A model generated the notes under the pieces. The model had not been told where the DNA came from, made no database searches, and saw only the letters and a program-made list of their open reading frames with translations. The position numbers were made by a program, and so were the translations under genes. A stretch of 64,000 nucleotides of DNA from Panacagrimonas sp052386745 (GTDB lineage: Bacteria > Pseudomonadota > Gammaproteobacteria > Nevskiales > Nevskiaceae). Each line of letters begins with the position of its first letter. Position 1 is the first letter of the stretch. This document shows positions 23,186 to 32,184 of the stretch, piece by piece. The stretch is from the NCBI GenBank assembly GCA_052386745.1, contig JBQTJW010000016.1, positions 1 to 64,000 of the forward strand, in the 5' to 3' direction.

Positions 23186-25291
23186 ATGACCCCGTTCCGC
23201 CGTGATTTCAGCCGTCGACGATTTTCGATGATGGCCGTCATCAGTCTTCCGCTCCTGCTTATTGCGGGCGCAGCCCAGGCCGCTGGGCAGCGGGATTCTG
23301 GTTTCGGGACGGATGGTGTCGTGAAGGAGGACTATCCCGGCACCACGCTCGACAACTACCAGGCGGCAGCCGTTCTGAGCGACACGTCGATCCTAGCTGC
23401 GGGGATCACCAACTTTGGTGTTCCCGGCAGCGAAGACCCCTTGAGGGCCAACGATCTCTTCATCGGCCGATTCGATTCCAATGGATCCCTCGTCTATCGA
23501 CTCACGGTCCACGATGCGCTTGTCGCAAGCCCGATGACCGGGGTCAGCGTGAGCCCCGAGGGTCTGATTGTGGTTGTCGGATTTGATAGCACGTCCGGCG
23601 GGGCCCTTCGCCCTGAAGTCACGAAGTACGACGCTGACGGCCAGCTGCTCGGCAGCTTCAGCCCGCCTGGTGTACCTTCAACCTTCGGGATCCCCACCCT
23701 ATGCCAGGGCAAGGGCGTCCTGTTCGAGGCAGGAGGCAAGCTGGTGGTTCCATGCCTCATCCAGAACCGGACCAACGGGCTCGACTACCCTGCCCTGGCT
23801 CGCCTCAATAGCGACATGACGCTCGATACGAGCTTCGGCAACGACTTCAATCCGAACACGCCCGAATTCCAGCGCGATGGCTATGCGCTCGGGCCAAGCC
23901 CCGGAGGCGCCCACTCCGAAGGCTTTCCCCAGGGCACCGCGGTTGTCTCGGACGGTTCGGGCGGCTACTACATGCTCGTCACCAACGCGGATCCCGACTC
24001 ATCCAACGAAGGAACCGCGAGCGACATCGACGCATCGCTCATCGTCAACCATTTCTTTTCCGACGGCACGCTGGACACCAGCTACGGCGTTGGCGGAATC
24101 GCGGTGGTCGCAAGTACCGCGGGACAGCAGAACCTTTCCATTGATGGAAACAGCCTGTTCCTGGACAGCGCCGGCCGCCTGCTTGTCGGCGGATCGCGAT
24201 TCAACCCCGGCGCCAGCGCGCTGGTTGCCCGTCTCAACCCGGAAGGCACGCTGGACAACCAGTTCGGCGAAGGCGGGATCATTGACCCTCTGCTGGACCC
24301 CGTGGGTGGCGGCTTCAGTGCCATTGCCCTGTTCGGGGATTCGTCCAATCGGCTTTACGTGCTCAATTCCCGGACACTGACCCGACTGACTTCGTCCGGC
24401 GATCCGGACCCCACGTTCGATCCGTCTCCGAGCAATCTTCGGAACCTCTACACCCCAGCGGAAAACAACGCCAAGTGGGGAGGCGCTGCCGTGGTGGATG
24501 GCGGAAACAGCGTGCTGCTGATGGGTGGCGTCGACCAGTTTCCGGTGGTGACAGGAGGGACATCGAGCGCCGTTGCAACCCTGGCGAAGATCAATCTCGA
24601 TGGACAGGCGCCACCGCCAGCCCGGGTCGTCCGATTCGAGGAAACGGCCGTCACGGTCAGCGAGGGCAATGGCCCGGCACCCGTCCTGGTCAGCGTGAAA
24701 CTGTCGGAAGCAAGTGCCAACAACGTCACGGTACCGTTCACCTTCAGCGGCAGCGCCAGTCCAGCCGATTACAGCCTGCCCAAAGGCGGCTCCATCGTCA
24801 TCCCTGCTGGGCAGACGACAGGCTCCCTTTCTGTGGTCCTGGTCGACGACGGACTGGACGAGGCCAATGAAACATTGAGTATCAGGCTTGGGACACCAAC
24901 CGGGGCTTCCATCGGCTCCCCAAACACCCTGGTGCTCAAGATTACCGACAACGACGCGCCCCCCAGCGTCAGTTTCGACAAGGCCGTCAGCCACGTTTCC
25001 GAGGGTGCGCAGTCCGCCGTCGCCGTCCAGCTTTCGGCCGCGAGTGGAAAGGGCGTGACGGTCAACTTCTCGGTGGCGGGAAGCGCCAGCGAAGCTGACT
25101 ACCACCTGTCACCGACCACCCACAAGCTGTACTTCCCGCCCGGCTCCACCCGGAAAACGGTAGTCATCAAGACCACCAACGACGTCGCCGACGAGCGCAA
25201 CGAGTCGGTTGTGCTGACCCTCAACTCCGCCACATCGGCAACCATTGGCGGCACGTCGGTGCGAACGGTCGTCATCGCGGACAACGACTGA
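23186..25291 (+). CDS. secreted delta-60 repeat / Calx-beta protein, paralog 2 (Tat-like signal)
   Basis: Second copy of the same architecture, 701 residues, unknown function. Seen: signal RRDFSRRRFSMMAVISLPLL ending AGAAQA, where SRRRFS matches the twin-arginine pattern while paralog 1 has an ordinary Sec signal; delta-60 repeats over about 40-480 (DSGFGTDGVV, DTSILAAGITNFG, LLVGGSRFNPGASALVARL, GTLDNQFGEGGI); and two C-terminal Calx-beta domains (NVTVPFTFSGSASPADYSLP, VIPAGQTTG, DEANETLSI). ATG 23186 follows CTGGAG. The proteins align end to end by eye, so this is a tandem duplication that has since diverged. Confidence 0.85.
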   Translation: MTPFRRDFSRRRFSMMAVISLPLLLIAGAAQAAGQRDSGFGTDGVVKEDYPGTTLDNYQAAAVLSDTSILAAGITNFGVPGSEDPLRANDLFIGRFDSNGSLVYRLTVHDALVASPMTGVSVSPEGLIVVVGFDSTSGGALRPEVTKYDADGQLLGSFSPPGVPSTFGIPTLCQGKGVLFEAGGKLVVPCLIQNRTNGLDYPALARLNSDMTLDTSFGNDFNPNTPEFQRDGYALGPSPGGAHSEGFPQGTAVVSDGSGGYYMLVTNADPDSSNEGTASDIDASLIVNHFFSDGTLDTSYGVGGIAVVASTAGQQNLSIDGNSLFLDSAGRLLVGGSRFNPGASALVARLNPEGTLDNQFGEGGIIDPLLDPVGGGFSAIALFGDSSNRLYVLNSRTLTRLTSSGDPDPTFDPSPSNLRNLYTPAENNAKWGGAAVVDGGNSVLLMGGVDQFPVVTGGTSSAVATLAKINLDGQAPPPARVVRFEETAVTVSEGNGPAPVLVSVKLSEASANNVTVPFTFSGSASPADYSLPKGGSIVIPAGQTTGSLSVVLVDDGLDEANETLSIRLGTPTGASIGSPNTLVLKITDNDAPPSVSFDKAVSHVSEGAQSAVAVQLSAASGKGVTVNFSVAGSASEADYHLSPTTHKLYFPPGSTRKTVVIKTTNDVADERNESVVLTLNSATSATIGGTSVRTVVIADND

Positions 25292-25302
25292 AGCGGAGAT
25301 CC

Positions 25303-25336
25303 CCATCAGGTGGCGCCAGATGGCGCCGCCTGGTGG
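25303..25336. terminator. bidirectional hairpin between convergent genes
   Basis: A long stem in which CATCAGGTGGCGCC pairs with GGCGCCGCCTGGTG (14 pairs including two G-T wobbles) around AGAT, with one further C-G pair outside. It lies 11 bases after the second Calx-beta gene and 60 bases before the opgD stop. There is no long T-run. The position between converging genes supports a shared terminator. Confidence 0.6.
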
Positions 25337-25395
25337 TTACGCAACGCGCGCTTCCCGCCAACCGGATCAGCGGCACCTTCGGGAAGCGTGATGTT

Positions 25396-26991
25396 TCAGC
25401 TGAGCAGCCGTTCCGACGGCGGCGGCGGCGTCCACTGGTACAGCCAGGTTTCCGAGAACGGCTGGCCGTCCACGCTGAGATACAGGCGCAGGTCGATCGG
25501 CTTCTCCGACTCGTCGGGGGGCACCACATCGAACATGGCGCGGTATCCGTTGATCTCCGCCAGCGGACGCACGGATGTGATTTCCACCTTGCCGCGCGAC
25601 AGGCTGAGCACCGGATCGATCCTGGCGTCACGCCCGAGCAGGCCGAGATCGCCACCCGCGAAGTCGACGGCGAAGCGCCGCGAGTAGTAGGCGCGAGGCT
25701 TGCCGATCACCCCCCCGATGCCGGTGCGGGTTGCCAAGACCTGGGCGAGCTTTGGGGTGAATGGCGTTTTCGTGCCCCAGTGCAGGCGGTAGCTGTAGAG
25801 CAGTTCCTGCCCGGCCTGGGGCGGTGTTTCCGGGCACCAGAACGCGACGATGTTGTCGAAGGTTTCGTCCTCCGTCGGCAACTCAAGCAGCTGCACCGAT
25901 CCGCGGCCCCAGTCGGAGCCCGGTTCCACCCAGAGGTTGGGCCGGCGCTCGTAGAAAACGCCGTCGTCCTGGTAATGGTCGAAGTTGCGATCGCGCTGCA
26001 TCAGGCCGAATCCGCGCGGGTTCTCGTCAATGTAGACATTGAAGCGGGAATTGCGCGGATTCAGCAGCGGCCGCCAGACCCACTCGTTGTTGCCGCGCCA
26101 CATCGCCAGGCCATCGGTGTCGTGGATCTCGGGGCGCCAGTCGTTGGCCTTGCGCTTGTCGTTCTCGCCGGTCTGGAACATGCTCGTGAGCGGCGCAACG
26201 CCCATGCGTTCGATCGCCTTGCGCGGGTACAAGGCGGAATCGATCTCCATCGTGAGCGTGGCGCCGGGGGTGATGTTGAAGCGATAGGCGCCCGACACGC
26301 TCGGGGAATCGAGCAGGCCGTACACGACGAGATGATTGGCACCGGGGTCCGGCTTTTCCAGCCAATAGGAGATGAAATCCGGAAACTCCTCGGGGCGACC
26401 CATGCCGGAGTCGATGGCCAGGCCGCGAGCGGACTGCCCGTACTGCCAGTCGGCGCCGACGGCGCGAAAGTAGCTGGCGCCGAGAAACGCGGCAACGTCG
26501 CGGACGGGGTCGGTGTGAAAATTCAGCCGGAAGCCCGCAAAGCCGAGATCCGTCGGCAGCTTCTTGCCGGACACGCCGCTTGAACCGTAATCGAACATCG
26601 CCGGGTCGTAGGCAATTTCCTGCGCCTTCCCGCCGATGATTTCGTGCATGCGCACGGGCGACTTGAAGAAAAGTCCCAGGTGAAAGAACGAGGCTTCGAA
26701 GCGCAGGTGCTCGTCGTGCCATAGGCGATGATCCTTGCGGTACTGCATGGCCTGGTAGGCATCCCAATCCAGGCCGGCAATCTCAGGTGGCAGCGTGTTC
26801 TTCCGGGCCGCGTAGGGTTTGCTCGCGAGGTACCGGGCCTGCCCCTTCAGCCAGGCCATGTCGAACGCCTGCGGTTTGCCGATGCGTCGGACCGGCGATG
26901 CCGCGGCGTCGGTCACGAAAAACGCGAGTGGGAGCGGAATGCCGGCGCCGGTCAGTGCCAGGCCGGCTCGAAGTACGTCTCTACGCTTCAT
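25396..26991 (-). CDS. opgD: glucan biosynthesis protein OpgD/MdoD
   Basis: Periplasmic protein that shapes osmoregulated periplasmic glucans; 531 residues, normal length. Seen: a Tat-type N-terminus MKRRDVLRAGLALTGAGIPL; FDMAWLKGQARYLASKPY; RFEASFFHLGLFFKSPVRMH; YDPAMFDYG; GFAGFRLNFH; FLGASYFRAVG.DWQYGQSARGLAID; GDNEWVWRPL-like GNNEWVWRPLLNPRN; and FDHYQDDGVFYERRPNLWVEP. All are typical of the OpgG/OpgD family; the Tat signal points to OpgD. OpgH is not nearby. Confidence 0.95.
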   Translation of the reverse strand: MKRRDVLRAGLALTGAGIPLPLAFFVTDAAASPVRRIGKPQAFDMAWLKGQARYLASKPYAARKNTLPPEIAGLDWDAYQAMQYRKDHRLWHDEHLRFEASFFHLGLFFKSPVRMHEIIGGKAQEIAYDPAMFDYGSSGVSGKKLPTDLGFAGFRLNFHTDPVRDVAAFLGASYFRAVGADWQYGQSARGLAIDSGMGRPEEFPDFISYWLEKPDPGANHLVVYGLLDSPSVSGAYRFNITPGATLTMEIDSALYPRKAIERMGVAPLTSMFQTGENDKRKANDWRPEIHDTDGLAMWRGNNEWVWRPLLNPRNSRFNVYIDENPRGFGLMQRDRNFDHYQDDGVFYERRPNLWVEPGSDWGRGSVQLLELPTEDETFDNIVAFWCPETPPQAGQELLYSYRLHWGTKTPFTPKLAQVLATRTGIGGVIGKPRAYYSRRFAVDFAGGDLGLLGRDARIDPVLSLSRGKVEITSVRPLAEINGYRAMFDVVPPDESEKPIDLRLYLSVDGQPFSETWLYQWTPPPPSERLLS

Positions 26992-27079
26992 GGTGTCGGT
27001 TTGTCGTGGGTCAAAATTGATGAGTCCACCCGGGCAAGCCCTGAAAGGGGTTTGCCCTGGCAGCCGATTCTGCGGTGCG

Positions 27080-27514
27080 CTATCCCAGCCGCCGGTGCTC
27101 GACCATCAGGCACCGGTCCTGCACGACATCGATGCCGGCTTCGGTCAGCTTTCTGGCCAGTTCATCGTGGCGAATGCCCAGCTGCAACCATACGGCCCTG
27201 GGACGCTTGGCGAGGATGTCGTCGAGGTGCGAAAGAAGATCGGCCGGGCGACGGAAGATATTGACGAGATCGACCGGCCCGAGTACTTGCGACAGCTGCC
27301 GGTAGACCCGCTGCCCCAGAATTCGATCAACGTCGGGGAAATACACTGGCACCGGAATCACCTGCAATCCCGCCTGCACCAGGTACCGCGGAACGTAGAA
27401 CGCGGGCTGCTCGGCCTGCCTCTCGGTCTTGATTCCCAGGACGGCAATCGTCTGCGTCGCGGCCAGCAGACGGCGGATGCCCTCGTCGTCATCGATGATC
27501 CGGCCTGGCGCCAT
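27080..27514 (-). CDS. CoA-binding domain protein (YccU-like)
   Basis: Small cytoplasmic Rossmann-fold protein of 144 residues from the CoA_binding_2 family. Seen: IRRLLAATQTIAVLGIKTER (nucleotide-binding loop), VPRYLVQAGLQVIPVPVYFP, VDLVNIFRRPADLLSHLDDI, AVWLQLGIRHDELARKLTEA and VVQDRCLMVEH with the family's conserved Cys. Homologs bind CoA, but no reaction is established. It shares one base (TGATG) with the upstream Hsp15-like gene, so translation is probably coupled. Confidence 0.88.
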   Translation of the reverse strand: MAPGRIIDDDEGIRRLLAATQTIAVLGIKTERQAEQPAFYVPRYLVQAGLQVIPVPVYFPDVDRILGQRVYRQLSQVLGPVDLVNIFRRPADLLSHLDDILAKRPRAVWLQLGIRHDELARKLTEAGIDVVQDRCLMVEHRRLG

Positions 27515-27915
27515 CAGGTTTCCCCTCGCTTGAAGCGCGCGCCGTCGCGGCGCTGCTTCCGGTCTGGCCTTGCCGGGTCGAACATGGGCCGTGATCTGCG
27601 CAATAGGCGCTGCTGTTCGCGCGCGGCGAGACTGTCGGCGGTTTCCTCGTAGAGGAGCCGCGCTGCCGCTGCATCGCGCCGTTGTTCGCTGAGGCCCGTA
27701 ACGACGACTTCCCGATCCTCGGACCCCTGGCGCACGCTCAAGGGATCACCGATTCGAACCGACCGGCTCACCTTCACCCGCTCGCCCTGGCACCGTACAT
27801 GGCCGGCTTCGATGGATTGCTTGGCAATGCTGCGGGTGCGGTAGAAGCGCGCAGCCCACAGCCATTTGTCGAGCCGGACGGTTTGCGTTCGCTGGGCTTC
27901 CGCGCCCTCGCTCAC
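27514..27915 (-). CDS. hslR: S4-domain RNA-binding protein, Hsp15-like
   Basis: Heat-shock protein 15 family member of 133 residues that binds stalled 50S subunits carrying nascent chains. Seen: the S4 domain at about 14-75 (VRLDKWLWAARFYRTRSIAK, IEAGHVRCQGERVKVSRSVR, DPLSVRQGSEDREVVV) and a basic C-terminal tail with RQLRRSRPMF-like residues and DRKQRRDGARFKRGE. The start is GTG 27915. It lies 33 bases after a CBS-domain gene and is coupled to the CoA-binding gene. Confidence 0.9.
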   Translation of the reverse strand: MSEGAEAQRTQTVRLDKWLWAARFYRTRSIAKQSIEAGHVRCQGERVKVSRSVRIGDPLSVRQGSEDREVVVTGLSEQRRDAAAARLLYEETADSLAAREQQRLLRRSRPMFDPARPDRKQRRDGARFKRGET

Positions 27916-27948
27916 GGCGCGACGCAGGGCATCAGGCGGCGAGCCGGT

Positions 27949-28356
27949 TCAACACATTGCATTGATCGCTTTCAGAACGTCGGAACGCGAAATCTGCCCC
28001 ACCAGCCTGCCGTTCTCCATGACGGGGTACCGGCGAAACGGCTTGCTCAGGAACAGTTGCGCCAACTGGGTCAGGCTGTCGTCCGGGGACACGGACACGA
28101 CCGCTGCTTTCATGAACTGGCTTACCGGCCCGGCAACGCAGCTGTCTTCGGCCGCGATCAGGCCCACCTGCATGCAATCCATTTCCGACAGCATGCCCAC
28201 CAGCGTGCCGTCGGCATCCACCACCGGCGCGCCGGAGATGTGATGCTTGACCAGCTGGTTGACCGCTGCCATCACTTCCATCTGAGGCGTGAGCTTGACC
28301 AGCTTGTCGATGGTCGTCATGTGATCGCGAACGCGCGCCGAATCCAGCTTTGCCAT
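27949..28356 (-). CDS. tandem CBS-domain protein
   Basis: Small stand-alone protein of 135 residues made of two CBS motifs, which usually bind adenosyl nucleotides and act as energy sensors. Seen: VRDHMTTIDKLVKLTPQMEV, HHISGAPVVDADGTLVGMLS, then VSVSPDDSLTQLAQLFL and YPVMENGRLVGQISRSDVLK. No catalytic or membrane domain is attached. It is probably cotranscribed with the Hsp15-like gene 33 bases downstream. The partner it regulates is unknown. Confidence 0.9.
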   Translation of the reverse strand: MAKLDSARVRDHMTTIDKLVKLTPQMEVMAAVNQLVKHHISGAPVVDADGTLVGMLSEMDCMQVGLIAAEDSCVAGPVSQFMKAAVVSVSPDDSLTQLAQLFLSKPFRRYPVMENGRLVGQISRSDVLKAINAMC

Positions 28357-28469
28357 TGTCGACTCCCCTTTTTAACAGCTTCAAACAGCGACCTCGATAC
28401 AAAACCTTACTGCGGCAGCAGGCGCATGACAATCACCGCACATCATGCCGATGGATTCCCTTTCTCTCC

Positions 28470-29903
28470 TCAGAATCGCTTGAGGAGGTCGTCCACATCG
28501 GCCCGGATCGCTTCCATGGACTTGTGCAGGGGCACATGCCTGGTGCGATCGCTTCCATTGATGAGAATTGCAAACGCCATCCAGCCCCCGTCCAGCTTGC
28601 GAAAGTAGCCCGATATGGCACACACCGAGCGCGGATCGTTGAGCGTCCCCGTCTTGAGCGCAACGCGATCCTGCCAGGCACGGCTGCCGCCCCGCAGGAA
28701 GGCGAACGGGGCCTGTCGCGGCACGACCAGCCCCCCGTAAAAAGCAGGAAACGTCTGGGTGTCGCGGTACTGCGCGGTCAGCATACCGACCAGATCGGCG
28801 GCCGACAAAAGATTCTCCGGGGTCAGTCCGCTGCCGCTGTACAGCAACGGGGCGCCAGCCGACTTGTCGGTCTTGCTCTGGACGAAGCGCGACAGCACGT
28901 CGGATGCTTCCATCAACTGTTGCGGCGGCTTGGGGCTCCGGACTGCCGCCAGGTTGAGGGTCAGAAGGTCGGCCACGTAGTTGTTGGAATACCGCAGCAT
29001 GCGGCCCAGCTGCTCCTTCAGCGCCAGACCCTTGACCCTTGCGAGGACACCCTGGGCATTCGCGGCCACGCCATAGCGCACGACCGCGGCGCCGCGAACC
29101 TCGATCCCCAGTTCGATCAGAATCTGCCTCAGCAGCAACGCCGAGCCCATCGCCGGATCGGACATGGCGCGAAAGACCTGCTGCGGCTCGCCCGGTTCGA
29201 TCGCGCCGCCGACCTTCAGCAGGTCGTTTCCGTCGCGGGTCGCACGCTCCACCCAGAAGCTTTCCTTGCCCTTCGTCGTCCTGGTGGTGATGACGCCCTC
29301 CACCGGAATTGGCAGGGTGACGCCGTCGCAGGCCCTCACCAGCGCAGGCCGCCCGGACGCGCCCGGAATCACGTCCACGCACCAGGTCCCGTAATCAACG
29401 CCCAGCGAGGACAGCGGCGCGTTGAACGCCGTGTCGCTGCGGGTCTGCGCGTCACACCGGTCCTCGTTGTCGCATGCCAGCGGGCCGAATATGGGACTCG
29501 CCACGACCTGGCCGCTGACGCTGCGTACACCGGCGGCGCGCACCTGTGCAGCCAGAGTCCACAAGTCCTGATGCTCCAGCGTGGCGTCCCCGTCACCCTG
29601 CAGGATCAGGTCGCCGCCGAGCTGTCCGTTGACGATGGGCGCACCGGCGAAGATGCGCGTTTCGAACGTCTTGTCTGCATACCAGACATCCAGTGCCGCC
29701 GACGCCACCACGAGCTTGGTCACCGAGGCAGGGCTCAGGCGCGTGCCCGCGTTGAGGCTCTGCACGGCGTTTCCGGTGGCCAGGTCCACCACCTGCGCGC
29801 TCACCCGCGCGCCGTTCTGCTCCATTGCCTGCAGGGACGTCCACGCCGCCTGCGCGTGCGTGCTTCCAAGCAGGGACGCCACAACGACGATTGCGGGTCG
29901 CAT
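28470..29903 (-). CDS. dacB: D-alanyl-D-alanine carboxypeptidase/endopeptidase (PBP4-type)
   Basis: Periplasmic low-molecular-weight penicillin-binding protein that trims or opens peptidoglycan cross-links; 477 residues. Seen: signal peptide MRPAIVVVASLLGSTHAQAA, active-site SPASVTKL (SxxK), an inserted domain between about 80 and 270, RYSNNYVADLL (SxN) and LKTGTLNDPRS (KTG). All three motifs are in family order. ATG 29903 gives the signal directly; ATG 29939 would add 12 residues. Confidence 0.93.
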   Translation of the reverse strand: MRPAIVVVASLLGSTHAQAAWTSLQAMEQNGARVSAQVVDLATGNAVQSLNAGTRLSPASVTKLVVASAALDVWYADKTFETRIFAGAPIVNGQLGGDLILQGDGDATLEHQDLWTLAAQVRAAGVRSVSGQVVASPIFGPLACDNEDRCDAQTRSDTAFNAPLSSLGVDYGTWCVDVIPGASGRPALVRACDGVTLPIPVEGVITTRTTKGKESFWVERATRDGNDLLKVGGAIEPGEPQQVFRAMSDPAMGSALLLRQILIELGIEVRGAAVVRYGVAANAQGVLARVKGLALKEQLGRMLRYSNNYVADLLTLNLAAVRSPKPPQQLMEASDVLSRFVQSKTDKSAGAPLLYSGSGLTPENLLSAADLVGMLTAQYRDTQTFPAFYGGLVVPRQAPFAFLRGGSRAWQDRVALKTGTLNDPRSVCAISGYFRKLDGGWMAFAILINGSDRTRHVPLHKSMEAIRADVDDLLKRF

Positions 29904-30083
29904 CGCACGGAAATTCAGATCGTTGAACAAGGCATTCATCCAGATTGAAGGGTCAGGCATGAAACGCCCCGCGGCACCGCGCGTCGCGGGCGCGAGCCGG
30001 GCCCGACGAGGACCGGTCGGGCGGCGCTTCATCACGTCGCCAGGCATGCGCGAGCAAAAGTTTCAGCAGGTTGGTCGCAGAAC

Positions 30084-30929
30084 CTAGCCGTTTTTGGCAG
30101 GAACGGAGTCCGGGCGCGCCTCGCCCGAAGCCAGCGAGTCGAGCGCCCTGCCCTCGCGGCAGAATTCCGGCAGTTCGTACTTCGACAATTCCATGTCCGG
30201 CATCCGCGAGTCGATCTGGTGCAGCGCCTTGCAGACCTGCACCAGGCGCTCGTCGAGCCGGTCGATATGCTCGGCAAGACCGGCGAACGCGTTGGCCACC
30301 GGGTCGGTCATGTCGCGGGTGAGTCCGTAGGCATCAAAGCCCAGCTTCCTGGCGGCCGCACTCAGGGCCGCCGAAGGCTCGCGGATCTCGGCGGCAACGA
30401 TGCGCGCCGGAATGCCGACCACCGTCGCGCCCGGCGGCACTTCCTTCACCACCACGGAGTTGGACCCCACCCGCGCGCCCTCGCCCACCGTGAACGGCCC
30501 CAGCACCTTGGCGCCCGCACCCACCACCACGTTGTTGCCCAGCGTGGGATGCCGTTTGCCCTTGTCCCAGGAGACGCCGCCCAGCGTCACCCCGTGGTAG
30601 AGCGTGACGTCATCGCCGATTTCGGCGGTCTCGCCAATCACCACGCCCATGCCATGGTCGATGAACAGACGGCGGCCGATTCTCGCGCCGGGATGAATCT
30701 CGATGCCGGTTACCCATCGCGTCGCGTGCGAATTCAGCCTGGCCAGCCACCGCAGCCCCTGGGTCCAGAGCCAGTGGCTGAGACGATGGCCCCACACGGC
30801 GTGCAGGCCGGGGTAGCAGGTGACCACCTCCAGCACCGTGCGGGCGGCCGGGTCTCGGGCAAACACGCTCTGGATGTCTTCGCGGATACGGGACAGCATT
30901 TGGGCGGCAAATGAATAACGAGAGATCAT
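30084..30929 (-). CDS. cysE: serine O-acetyltransferase
   Basis: Acetylates serine with acetyl-CoA as the first step of cysteine synthesis; 281 residues. Seen: an N-terminal helical part (LSRIREDIQSVFARDPAART, HAVWGHRLSHWLW) and a left-handed beta-helix of hexapeptide repeats (GIEIHPGARIGRRLFIDHGM, GVVIGETAEIGDDVTLYHGV, TLGGVSWDKGKRHPTLGNNV). A C-terminal extension of about 90 residues, more than in short EpsC forms, looks helical. ATG 30929 or ATG 30899 are both possible; neither has a clear ribosome-binding site. Confidence 0.95.
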   Translation of the reverse strand: MISRYSFAAQMLSRIREDIQSVFARDPAARTVLEVVTCYPGLHAVWGHRLSHWLWTQGLRWLARLNSHATRWVTGIEIHPGARIGRRLFIDHGMGVVIGETAEIGDDVTLYHGVTLGGVSWDKGKRHPTLGNNVVVGAGAKVLGPFTVGEGARVGSNSVVVKEVPPGATVVGIPARIVAAEIREPSAALSAAARKLGFDAYGLTRDMTDPVANAFAGLAEHIDRLDERLVQVCKALHQIDSRMPDMELSKYELPEFCREGRALDSLASGEARPDSVPAKNG

Positions 30930-31001
30930 TTTAGCGCCGTGGACAATCCGGAGACGTCCCGGCGCCGTGCGTCGCGCCGCAGGCGACCGGCAGCGTCCCG
31001 T

Positions 31002-31688
31002 TCAGGGCCCGAAAAAACGATCCAGCAGGCGCAGCATCAGGCGGTTGTTGGACGCGAAGCGGTCAATCCGCTCGACGATGATCTCGGGAGACTGTACGTA
31101 GCGTTCCACCGGCGGCCGCTCCTGCTCAAACCAGACGCGCGCGTCGGCCGCCGTGACTTCAAGGTGAAACTGGAGGCCGAGGATGCGGTCGCCTTGGACG
31201 AATCCCTGGTTCGCGCAGGCCTCGCTCGCCATCAGGTTCTGCGCGCCGGGCGGGATGGCGAAGGTGTCGCCATGCCAGTGGAACGCTTCGAAACGCTCCG
31301 GCCAGTCCGCAAACCAGGGGTGCGCGCGTCCCTGCGCATTCAGCTCCACGTCGAACCAGCCGATCTCCGTGTGCGCATTGCGCGTCACTGGGCCGCCCAG
31401 CACGTCGGCAATCAGCTGCGAGCCAAGGCAAATGCCCAGCAGCCTGCGCCGGGCCGCGATCGCAGCACGGATCAGGTTCTTTTCCGCCACCAGCCAGGGG
31501 TGCGCGGCGTGTTCGTAGATGTTCATCGGCCCGCCCATCACGATCAGGGCGTCGAAGTCCGCTGCGGCCGGCGGTACGTCGCCGGCATACAGGCGCGTCA
31601 TCGTGACCTGCGCGCCGCGGGCGGCCAGCCACGGCGCGATGCAGCCCAGTTCCTCGTGCGCGGCGTGTTGCAGCCAGTGGACGTGCAT
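31002..31688 (-). CDS. class I glutamine amidotransferase domain protein
   Basis: Stand-alone GATase1 domain of 228 residues, GMP-synthase-like. Seen: DFDALIVMGGPMNIYE, the nucleophile elbow LLGICLGSQLIADVLGG (Cys about 87), and the His/Glu pair GLQFHLEV. The catalytic triad is intact, but no synthetase domain is attached or adjacent. Members of this group include gamma-glutamyl-type hydrolases and amidotransferases of unknown acceptor. It is followed within 11 bases by the end of a lipoprotein gene on the same strand. Confidence 0.9.
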   Translation of the reverse strand: MHVHWLQHAAHEELGCIAPWLAARGAQVTMTRLYAGDVPPAAADFDALIVMGGPMNIYEHAAHPWLVAEKNLIRAAIAARRRLLGICLGSQLIADVLGGPVTRNAHTEIGWFDVELNAQGRAHPWFADWPERFEAFHWHGDTFAIPPGAQNLMASEACANQGFVQGDRILGLQFHLEVTAADARVWFEQERPPVERYVQSPEIIVERIDRFASNNRLMLRLLDRFFGP

Positions 31689-31698
31689 CGATCTGCTC

Positions 31699-32184
31699 TC
31701 AGGAATCGTTGCCCAGGCTCAGCGCCCAGCATGACTGATGTTCGATCCGGATGGCTTCCACGCCCAGTTCCTCGGTGCCGCGAACGATGTGCGCGATGAA
31801 ACTGCGTTCCTTCATTCCGCTGGGGTCGATGCGGTAGAACACGCCGTCTTCGGTGTCCGTCCTGGCCGGGGGCACGGTCAGGCCGGAGAAATTCGCAGTG
31901 AGGTGTTCGCTGCCGGTCAGGCCCAGGTCGAGCGTGGCCGGATGGGCGTCGTCGCCGAAATGCACGTCCAGCGTCATGCGGTAGCGGTCGCGCTGCAGGC
32001 GGTAGTTCACCGGCACGTCACGCTTGAGCAGGCAGCCCTCGAAGCTCTGGTAGCGGATGGAAAACTGGTCGAGATCGTGGTGGTCCAGCCTGAGCGTCTG
32101 GCGCTCGTACAGGCGCGGCGCGCAGCCGGCGAGCACGGCGGCACAGGCCAGCAGCGCCGATATCGCCAGCGACTTAGGCGACAT
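31699..32184 (-). CDS. hypothetical lipoprotein
   Basis: Predicted lipoprotein of 161 residues, not recognised. Seen: a signal peptide with lipobox VLAGC (MSPKSLAISALLACAAVLAGC), then a mature part without clear domains, rich in short strands (LRLDHHDLDQFSIRYQSFEG, YRMTLDVHFGD, ATLDLGLTGSEHLTANFSGL). Two later cysteines could form a disulfide. Its start overlaps the end of the PhzF gene by 11 bases, which suggests cotranslation but gives no function. Confidence 0.75.
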   Translation of the reverse strand: MSPKSLAISALLACAAVLAGCAPRLYERQTLRLDHHDLDQFSIRYQSFEGCLLKRDVPVNYRLQRDRYRMTLDVHFGDDAHPATLDLGLTGSEHLTANFSGLTVPPARTDTEDGVFYRIDPSGMKERSFIAHIVRGTEELGVEAIRIEHQSCWALSLGNDS

